Source: Chitinophagaceae bacterium
GTDB lineage: Bacteria; Bacteroidota; Bacteroidia; Chitinophagales; Chitinophagaceae
Direction: 5' to 3'
DNA length: 64,000 bases
NCBI GenBank assembly: GCA_024707305.1
Contig: JANPZZ010000009.1
Coordinates: 294,802-358,801 of the forward strand
Shown: one piece after another, positions 56,990-64,000 of the stretch
Numbering within the stretch: position 1 is the first letter of the stretch
Layout: each line of letters begins with the position of its first letter
Notes under the pieces: model-generated
Told to the model about the DNA's origin: nothing
The model's database searches: none
The model's input: the letters and a program-made list of their open reading frames with translations, nothing else
Made by a program: the position numbers and the translations under genes

Positions 56990-58963
56990 GTGAAAGCATC
57001 GACCAATAAAGTCACAGCCGCAGGCCTTCTTATTGCTTTAGGAATCATCTACGGCGACATTGGAACATCACCGCTTTATGTTTTCAATGCCATCATCAGC
57101 AACCGGGTGGTAAGTGAGGATCTGATTCTCGGTACACTTTCCTGTATCATCTGGACGCTTACACTTCAAACCACCATCAAATACGTTATCCTGATTCTCC
57201 GGGCCGATAACCGGGGTGAAGGTGGCACTTTTGCATTATATGCGCTGGTGCGACGACGAAAAAAATGGCTTGTTATTCCCGCCATGGTAGGTGGTGCAGC
57301 TTTGCTGGCCGATGGTATTATCACTCCCCCCATTTCCGTTACATCTGCTGTTGAAGGTTTGCAGGAATTACCCAGGCTTCGTGGATTGGAAACGCAGACC
57401 GTCGTTATTATCGTTATCTGTATTCTCTCCGCTTTTTTCTTTTTACAACAATTTGGAACTGCATCTATCGGCCGCATGTTTGGACCGCTGATGTTGGTTT
57501 GGTTTACCATGATAGCCGTGCTCGGCTTTATTCATGTGTTCGATGACCTGACGATTTTTAAAGCATTAAGTCCCCTGTATGCGATAAACTTCTTGGCTAC
57601 TTACCCCGAAGGATTCTGGTTGCTGGGTGCTGTATTTCTATGTACCACCGGAGCCGAAGCATTGTACAGCGATCTCGGGCATTGCGGCCGCGCGAATATC
57701 CGCACCACCTGGGTGTATGTAAAAACCTGTTTGCTGATCAACTATTTCGGCCAGGGCGCTTACCTGATTTCTCACTACAACGGCATACATGTAACAAAAG
57801 CGATCAAAGCCGAAATGGGCATTAATGCTTTTTACGATCTCATGCCGCAATGGTTTATCATCATCGGCGTGATCATCGCAACATCTGCCGCCATTACGGC
57901 CAGCCAGGCAATGATATCGGGCGCATTCACGCTCATCAGCGAAGCCATGCGTTTAAACCTTTGGCCCAAGTCAAAAATCCGTTATCCCAGCGAAGAAAAA
58001 GGACAACTGTTTATACCCGCAGTAAACCTGTTGTTATATCTCGGTTGTATCGGGGTGGTATTGTACTTCCAGCGTTCAAGCGATATGGAAGCAGCCTATG
58101 GCCTGGCGATAATAGTGACCATGCTAAGTACCACGATTTTATTTGCAAACTATCTTGTTTTACATCGGGTAAAATCGATCTGGATTTATATTTTCCTCAT
58201 CAGTTATTTCGCGATTGAAGTGGTGTATATGGTTGCGCTGCTCGATAAATTCTCGCACGGCGGTTATATAACCTTCCTGTTGGGTGGCCTCATGTTTATG
58301 GTAATGTATGTGTGGTACCGGGCTCGCAAAATCAAAAACCGCTATGTGGAATTTGTACGCATGGAACACTATATTCCTAAAATACAAGAATTGAGTAATG
58401 ACCGCGCCGTGCCCAAATATGCCACGCACCTGGTGTACCTTACAAGCGCCAATAATCCAAAGGAAATTGAGCATAAGATTATATATTCAATCCTGAATAA
58501 GAAACCCAAGCGCGCGGACATTTACTGGTTTGTGCATGTAGATACAATGGATGATCCTTACACCTGCGAGTATAAAGTGGATCATATTATACCAAACGAT
58601 ATCATCCGTATCGACTTCCGCCTTGGTTTCCGGATGGAACCGCGCATCAACCTGATGTTCCGCAAAGTAGTAGAAGACCTCGTAGCGAATAAAGAAGTAA
58701 ACATCATCAGCCGGTATGAGAGCCTCGCGAGCAGTAATACAGTGGGTGATTTCCAGTTTATGGTGATGGAAAAATACCTGAGCCAGGATAATGAATTACC
58801 TTTTATTGAGCGTGTGATTATGAAATTCCATTTCTGGCTCAAAGAACATAGCCTTTCTGAAGAAAGAGGTTTTGGACTGGATGTGTCGAATGTAACAGTG
58901 GAGAAATTCCCATTGATCGTAGCGCCGGTAACCAACCTGAAGCTGAAGCGCGTAGACGATTAA
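56990..58963 (+). CDS. kup: KUP-family potassium transporter
   Basis: K+/H+ symporter in the inner membrane. 657 residues, intact. The start is GTG 56990, followed at once by the family opening AAGLLIALGIIYGDIGTSPL. Twelve membrane helices lie in about 1-430, with EGGTFALYALVRRRKK, ADGIITPPISVTSAVEGL and CTTGAEALYSDLGHCG; a soluble C-terminal domain covers about 430-657. All are standard for Kup. An ATG alternative is not available nearby. The gap of 32 bases to the alpha/beta hydrolase gene allows cotranscription. Confidence 0.95.
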   Translation: MKASTNKVTAAGLLIALGIIYGDIGTSPLYVFNAIISNRVVSEDLILGTLSCIIWTLTLQTTIKYVILILRADNRGEGGTFALYALVRRRKKWLVIPAMVGGAALLADGIITPPISVTSAVEGLQELPRLRGLETQTVVIIVICILSAFFFLQQFGTASIGRMFGPLMLVWFTMIAVLGFIHVFDDLTIFKALSPLYAINFLATYPEGFWLLGAVFLCTTGAEALYSDLGHCGRANIRTTWVYVKTCLLINYFGQGAYLISHYNGIHVTKAIKAEMGINAFYDLMPQWFIIIGVIIATSAAITASQAMISGAFTLISEAMRLNLWPKSKIRYPSEEKGQLFIPAVNLLLYLGCIGVVLYFQRSSDMEAAYGLAIIVTMLSTTILFANYLVLHRVKSIWIYIFLISYFAIEVVYMVALLDKFSHGGYITFLLGGLMFMVMYVWYRARKIKNRYVEFVRMEHYIPKIQELSNDRAVPKYATHLVYLTSANNPKEIEHKIIYSILNKKPKRADIYWFVHVDTMDDPYTCEYKVDHIIPNDIIRIDFRLGFRMEPRINLMFRKVVEDLVANKEVNIISRYESLASSNTVGDFQFMVMEKYLSQDNELPFIERVIMKFHFWLKEHSLSEERGFGLDVSNVTVEKFPLIVAPVTNLKLKRVDD

Positions 58964-58995
58964 GGCATCCGCATTTAAAAAAACGAACCAGCATA

Positions 58996-59788
58996 TTGTC
59001 TCCACTTGTATTATACATACTTGCAGGAATTGTATTGATTTCCGTACTCGCATATTTTCTTCAGGAAAAATTCATTTTTAAACCGGAGAAATTAAAAGCG
59101 GATTTCAAATTCGTGTATGATATTCCTTTCCGGGAATATTTTTTTGAAGTGGAACCCGGTGTGCGAATCAACGGATTGCATTTCCACCGCGAGAATGCCA
59201 CGGGTTTGATATTGTATTTTCATGGCAACTCGCGCAGTATAAAAGGCTGGGCCAAATACGCAACGGATTTTTTTATAAGTATAACTATGATGTTGTACTG
59301 GTAGATTACCGCGGCTTTGGGAAAAGCACCGGTAAAAGAAGTGAGAAAGAGATGTTGAATGATATGCAGTTTGTGTACGATCAACTCAAAAAAGATGTGT
59401 AATGAAGACCATATCATCGTTTATGGCCGCAGCATTGGTTCAGGCTTTGCCACCTGGCTTGCTTCGCGCAACAACCCACGCTTTTTAATCCTGGATGCGC
59501 CCTACTACAGCTTTCGAAAAAGTGGTGCAACGGTTTTTACCAATGTTGCCTGTGCGTTATGTATTGCGCTATCACCTGCGCACCGATATCTGGATCAGGA
59601 ATGTGAAATGCCATACTTATATTTTACATGGTACGCGCGACTGGCTTATTCCGATTAAACACAGTTTACGTTTGCAAAAGATCAATCCGAAGAAAATAAC
59701 GCTGATCAGGATTGTGGGTGGGGGACATAATAATTTGCCCAAATTTGATGAGTACCACGGTTTCATCCGTGATATCCTGCTGGAATGA
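58996..59788 (+). CDS. Membrane-anchored alpha/beta hydrolase, paralogue of 39777-40610
   Basis: About 263 residues. The likely start is TTG 58996. The N-terminal anchor LYILAGIVLISVLAYFLQEKF is followed by a hydrolase fold: YFHGNSRSIKGW, VLVDYRGFGKSTGKRSEKEM, nucleophile YGRSIGSGFATWLAS, LHGTRDWLIP and GGGHNNLPKFDEYHG. Motifs and anchor match the hydrolase at 39777-40610, so they are paralogues. The frame is broken three times (near 59268-59276, 59388-59394 and 59510-59517), more than any other gene of its size here, so a true decaying copy is possible, although each break is at a homopolymer. Confidence 0.78.
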
Positions 59789-59903
59789 TCATGCTAACGT
59801 TTTGATAACATTTGCATTTCAAACTATTTGATAATATATTAATCCAAGAATCAGTAACAATTTTGAAACGCGCGGCGTTTTTAATCTTGTAAATGGAAAG
59901 CTT

Positions 59904-61040
59904 ATGAAACTGAAACTATACACAATTATTTCGCTGCTGGTGCTGCTTACTTCCTGCCGTTCGGCCGAGAAGCTGTACAATCGAGGAGATTATGATGGTG
60001 CCGTTGAACTGGCAACTAAAAAACTGGCAAAGAAACCCGGCGATACCGAACTGATCGGTATTGTACGTGATGCTTACCGTTTTGCGGTAGATGATCACGA
60101 ATCACGTATTCGTAACCTCAGCAACAGCCAGAGCGAACTGCGCTTTGAACAAATCCTGGCGCAGTATGGAAGTCTGCAACGTTTGTATGAAGCCATCCGT
60201 CGCTCGCCTACTGCATTCGATGTGGTACAGCCTACTGATTACTCTTCGTATTTGCAAACCTATCGCGAAGAAGCCGGCAACGTACGTGAATACCGGGGTG
60301 ATGACCTGATGGCGCAAAACACAAAACAGAGTTTCCGACAGGCGTATACTGAATATCAAAAAGCATTGTCACTGAAACCTGGTGATGTGGTACTGAAACA
60401 AAAAGCAGATGAAGCATACTGGTCGGCAGTTACGCATATTTCCATTCAACCTTTATCGCGTTTTGGCATTCAATACACGCAATATGGATTCGACTACAAT
60501 CAGTTTGACCAGGATTTGTTGCGTTACCTGAACAATCACCGCCAGGGCCAGTTCCTCAATTTTTTCGGTATGAACCAGCCTGGTGTACGCGCCGACTTCA
60601 ATGTTGAACTTCGATTTAGCGATGTGAACATTGGCCGCTATCACGATCAACGTGAAACCCGGGAAGTGACGAAACAGGTGGTGTCGAAAGAGATTATTCA
60701 CAGTAAAGATTCGGTGACGAGAGAATACATTACGGTAAAAGCGAAAATCACTACTACCACACGTACGTTGCAGGCAAATGCGTTGCTACAGGCGATTGCC
60801 CGTGACACATCAGGCGACCGCAGAGTGTGGAGCGATACTTATCGTGGTGATTACAACTGGGTAGCCCGTTTTGCAACCTATACCGGTGATGAACGCGCAC
60901 TGAGTGATGAAGACAAAAAAATGATCAACAGTCGTGAAACCTATCCTCCCGAAAATGATCAGATCATCCGAATCATTATGCAGGAGATCAGATCGAAAAC
61001 GGAGTGCGGCATCAGTGATTATTTTAATCGATACCAGTAG
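59904..61040 (+). CDS. Lipoprotein with TPR-like repeats, function unknown
   Basis: 378 residues, intact. Lipoprotein signal with lipobox LLTSC (Cys18). TPR-like helices follow: AEKLYNRGDYDGAVELATKK at about 21-40 and FRQAYTEYQKALSLKPGDVV at about 150-170. The C-terminal part is beta-rich with a highly charged Thr-rich stretch (REVTKQVVSKEIIHSKDS). It is probably tethered to the outer membrane's inner leaflet. Proteins with this layout are common in Bacteroidota, but I do not know a function. Three bases after the stop a GATCGATG-type repeat begins. Confidence 0.75.
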   Translation: MKLKLYTIISLLVLLTSCRSAEKLYNRGDYDGAVELATKKLAKKPGDTELIGIVRDAYRFAVDDHESRIRNLSNSQSELRFEQILAQYGSLQRLYEAIRRSPTAFDVVQPTDYSSYLQTYREEAGNVREYRGDDLMAQNTKQSFRQAYTEYQKALSLKPGDVVLKQKADEAYWSAVTHISIQPLSRFGIQYTQYGFDYNQFDQDLLRYLNNHRQGQFLNFFGMNQPGVRADFNVELRFSDVNIGRYHDQRETREVTKQVVSKEIIHSKDSVTREYITVKAKITTTTRTLQANALLQAIARDTSGDRRVWSDTYRGDYNWVARFATYTGDERALSDEDKKMINSRETYPPENDQIIRIIMQEIRSKTECGISDYFNRYQ

Positions 61041-61120
61041 ATCCATGGTCGATGATCGATGGTGGATGATCGAGCCCCCCTTCGGGGGTGGGGGGCCATC
61101 ACCTGAGCCTGTTGCTCAGG
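61041..61120 (+). repeat. GATCGATG units and two hairpins after the lipoprotein gene
   Basis: Units gatccatggtcgatgatcga and ggtggatgatcga, then CCCCC-TTC-GGGGG (61076-61088), then a second hairpin, CCTGAGC/GCTCAGG (61102-61108 with 61114-61120). The order of units and C/G hairpin repeats that at 10440-10480. The remaining 180 bases before the small minus-strand gene hold nothing I recognise. Confidence 0.6.
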
Positions 61121-61303
61121 ACATTTAGTTGCCGAGAAAAAGTCTACGAATTCTGGCTTCAATACACCTTCAAATTACTCAATAAAATAGCAACTTCCAA
61201 CAGCACTAATGTGAAACCAGGCGGGCGACAAAATCACAACGCGTAGTTCCCCTGGATTTTCTTTCACTTATTATTATCTGCATCTCCTAGCAGGATGGAG
61301 CAA

Positions 61304-61597
61304 TCAATCTCTTTCTATAACCTCGAGAATTTTTCCTTCCATTTGCAAAGATTCAAAAAAAATCTGCGCTCTCTCATTCTCATATTTAAATGTAATGCCT
61401 ATAAAAAATCCCCCTTCCAACCTCTTATCTCCAATATCTACGTCCTTTATTTCAAGGGCAATCACTTCGGCTCCGGCACTTACAACAACAATGCCCCCTA
61501 CTTTCACAACACCCTCAATTACATCGCCGATTAAAACTACACCTCTTGCTGCAATCTTTAACACTCCTTGGACTTTAAATTTCCCTATAGTCTTCAT
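61304..61597 (-). CDS. Small beta-barrel protein resembling EF-Tu domain 2; candidate immunity protein
   Basis: 97 residues, intact, no signal peptide. Its pattern KFKVQGVLKIAARGVVLIGD then VIEGVVKVGG matches the second (beta-barrel) domain of translation factors such as EF-Tu (GRGTVVTGRVERGIIKVG). The GTPase domain is absent, so it is not a translation factor. It starts 69 bases after the stop of the Rhs protein gene on the same strand, the usual place of an immunity gene. Tandem position and size support an immunity role; the fold similarity is my reading of the motif only. It could also be an unrelated small cytoplasmic protein. Confidence 0.55.
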   Translation of the reverse strand: MKTIGKFKVQGVLKIAARGVVLIGDVIEGVVKVGGIVVVSAGAEVIALEIKDVDIGDKRLEGGFFIGITFKYENERAQIFFESLQMEGKILEVIERD

Positions 61598-61666
61598 GAT
61601 TAAAAATATAACTTGTTGTTAATAACAATATATCCGATTTCTTTTTCAGTGCATCCTATTTTACTT

Positions 61667-64000
61667 TTACCAAACCAAATGCTCTAATGCTTCTTTGGCA
61701 AAATTAGCTGCCGACGCCGTTTCAGAAGCTGCCATTGAACCGCTCAAGCCTAAACTTTTACTCCCTGATGTCGACAAACGATGCAATTCATGTAAAATAG
61801 TCTGACCTAATTCACTTTTCGACGAAAAGGCTTCTCGTCCAAGAGTAAAACCATTCTGTTCAAACCAAGTAAAACCAGACGCGGGCATGTCAGGCTGGTA
61901 AGTAATTCTATGTCCATTTACCCTGACATCAGCAGGAATACCCTTTTTATAAGCATCTTGTAAAACCCTGAACTGCTTGGAATTTAGAATAACATTCGCT
62001 CTTTTAACGATTTCTTGCTCAATTGCCGTTAGCCTTAAAAAACGCTGTAAACGGGCTACTTTAATAGCCTGACTAAGTTTTCTCAGTCTAAACAAATGCT
62101 TAATTCCTGTGAAAGCTCGTTCTAAAGGTATAACAGATAACAGCCCCAAAGCAGCTTCTCCCCATCCCATCGGTTGAATTGCCTGCCCATCATTTCTCCA
62201 TGCCTGGTTTACAAGCAAATGCGGACTGTAAGGGCTAAATGGATTGTGGTCGTAGTTCTTTCTAATAGATGCACCGGGGGAATTAGTTATACCAATTCCT
62301 TCCAATGGAGCTTTCTTATTTCCCACAACAGTAACGTTCTCCAGAGGCTGCCATGCAGTGTCCGCAGAAAGACCCGATGGGTCGTTTAACAATACTGGAT
62401 TATTATTTGAATACACATATGGCGAATACTCATCAAAACATTCCGCTACCGGGTCTATTTGAAAGAACCTTCCAATCTGGTGGTCATAGTTGCGATATGG
62501 CGTAGAATAAAACTCAAGCCCAGAAGCATCTGAAAACTCGCTACTTTCTAATTCACTCCCGCCATTGAACTTATACCTATTCTGCGGTTTCCCGAACGCC
62601 AACGCCTTACTACTTATCCCCGCCATCGTCAACCCGAACGGGTAATAGTGCGTTTCTTCCAGGATTGGCCCGCGGATATGGGTCACGGTAAGGTTGTCAA
62701 AGAACACATCAATGTTTGGCGTTTCGTTGCTCAGGTAAATATACAAATACCCGTTCTTGCTTGCTGTTAAATTTGTTATTGTATGCGTCGTCAATGTATT
62801 GTCAGCTCCAACCGGGTCAAATCCGCTGCTGGCGCTCACGTACTTGAACTGCTCGTCGAACAAGATCCAGTTCAGGTAGGCTTTGGGTTTGGCGTTATCG
62901 TAGCTGCGGTTGTCCAGGAAATTCTGTACGGCGGGATCCAGCGTACTTCCGGTTTCAAGTTGGTTCAATGTGGCTCCTCCATGAGCAGTTGAAATGCCTG
63001 CAACAGATGGCTCTAAAACATTTAATATGCTTTGGAGGGGATTAATCGCGGTTCCCGGCGAAACTCCATTCTTTTTATACCAGCTTTTTACAAAAAGATT
63101 GAACTTGTCACCAGCCATTACTTTCAATACCATGTTGGTTCCAATCTTTGGACCGTTGCCATTGAGCTTTTGAATAAAATCATTCGGGCTGCTATGCGTG
63201 TCTGTGGGATATCCAGAGACAGTCGATTTATTTACGCGGCCTGTATCAATACCTGCATAATAGTTTCTTTCGTTTTGTCAATTCTGCAGTTTCCAGCGTG
63301 GCTGCCGGGTAAAAGGACGTGTCCTTCTGTGTTGTTAACAGCATCCTCACGTTGCCCAGGTGGTCTTTGAGCATATAGTCAAAAGCCCACCCCGACCCTC
63401 CCGAAGGGAGGGAGATGAAACGAACCCTTCCCTCTTCATGTCCGGCAAACTGGAGCGTATCATTTTGGAATACAAATCCAGCAAGGTACAAGGTCACAAC
63501 CGTATCGACTCCAGGTTCATATACTGTTTTCCGAAGTTTATTACCGCTTGCGTCATAAGTGTATTCGATAAAGCCTTTATTAGCACTACCGTTTTTAATC
63601 GTGATTTTACGAGGCAGGTTAAGGTAGTTATATTCAATGCCATTCTGACCAGCATATGTTTCAATGTCTTTGTTTAAATCCTTAACCAGGTTGCCATTTC
63701 CATCGTATGTATAATCAACCGTTGAAGAGTTTTTACTGCCAAAATTTTACCTCCGGGTGGAGTGAAGAGGTGCGGAAATCACCTAATCGCGTTAATGGAT
63801 CATTGTGTCCGTCAATTACGGATTTTAGTTTGTTACCGTAGTCAAGATAATGATAAGTGAGGCTGTCAATAGTGGCGCTGGCGACACCGGTCCAGCCTCG
63901 ATGTTTCATACACAGGATATTTCCATTGGCATCGTAACTCATCCCGCTCATACTAAAATCAAGACCTGCCGTCTTATTAAAGGATGAGCTGGTATATTGA
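61667..64000 (-). CDS. Rhs/YD-repeat protein with variable C-terminal domain (5' end outside window)
   Basis: At least 770 residues in the window. YD-type repeats (YTYDGNGNLVKD, YTYDASGNKLRK) lead to the RHS core (YRNYDHQIGRFFQIDPVAE ... YVYSNNNPVLLNDPSGL), after which the sequence changes. The C-terminal domain of about 210 residues starts VTVVGNKKAPL, has a membrane-like stretch (WGEAALGLLSVIPLE), and carries ILHELHRLSTSGSK and a conserved Glu in ASETASAANFA, reminiscent of zincin-like metallopeptidase toxins. Shifts near 63740 and 63255 are bridged here. Such proteins are polymorphic toxins or surface shells; the small gene 69 bases downstream may be the antidote. The delivery system is not visible. 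Confidence 0.8.

Noticed and set aside
1..64000. Programmed ribosomal frameshifting as cause of the broken genes
   Set aside because: It affects many unrelated families in both directions, at runs without a common slippery site or downstream structure; sequencing error explains it better.

Overview
The window looks like chromosomal DNA of a Bacteroidota bacterium, most likely a Chitinophagaceae-type member (family placement is inference). Lineage signs are two proteins with type IX secretion (T9SS) tails, a GIN-domain lipoprotein, DUF6427- and DUF6728-like proteins, menaquinone synthesis through futalosine (mqnB, mqnD), a DUF5916-type outer-membrane protein, and promoters of the TTG / TAnnTTTG type. 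Almost all of it is housekeeping DNA. There is no prophage, no CRISPR array and no insertion sequence with a transposase. The least ordinary parts are the dispersed non-coding repeats, a structured RNA candidate, and an Rhs protein at the right edge.

Layout. 1-1.7 kb: 3' part of pbpC and an internally deleted T9SS protein. 1.9-10.4 kb: amine oxidase, GIN lipoprotein, guaA, a periplasmic binding protein, and the ligase-associated helicase with the nuclease pdeM. 10.5-19.6 kb: DUF5916 protein, XRE-S24 regulator, surE, lpxB, a small DUF6728-like membrane protein, and a GH109 glycosidase with a sugar kinase. 19.6-29.6 kb: ncRNA candidate, NarL-type regulator, class IV aminotransferase, phr, oxyR, Na+/H+ antiporter, mqnBD, two PTPS/QueD paralogues, folE and fabD. 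29.9-36.1 kb: acetyltransferase, class C serine hydrolase, tgt, LptF/G permease and citrate synthase. 36.3-40.6 kb: YtxH/holin-X stress module, tRNA-Ala, and a NarL-type two-component pair. 40.6-48.2 kb: Dabb lipoprotein, large beta-solenoid T9SS protein, uvrA and an ECF sigma factor. 48.2-53.4 kb: two direct-repeat arrays of about 300-bp units on either side of a dsbD pair. 53.4-61.0 kb: purQ, DUF6427 protein, kup, an alpha/beta hydrolase and a TPR-like lipoprotein. 61.3-64 kb: a small EF-Tu-domain-2-like protein directly downstream of an Rhs/YD-repeat protein that runs off the window, read as a possible toxin-immunity pair.

About 20 of roughly 55 genes are interrupted by single-base frameshifts, nearly all in short A/T or G runs. 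Restoring one base gives full-length conserved proteins (guaA, gltA, lpxB, oxyR and purQ, for example). This is best read as uncorrected sequencing error, so these genes are given here as single joined CDSs with the shift positions noted.

Genes that work together: mqnB-mqnD (menaquinone); PTPS1-PTPS2-folE and, nearby, tgt (pterin and queuosine chemistry from GTP); GH109 plus an anomeric sugar kinase (GalNAc salvage); helicase plus pdeM (DNA damage response); histidine kinase plus regulator at 38.3-39.8 kb; and dsbD plus a DsbD-alpha-like protein (periplasmic thiol chemistry).
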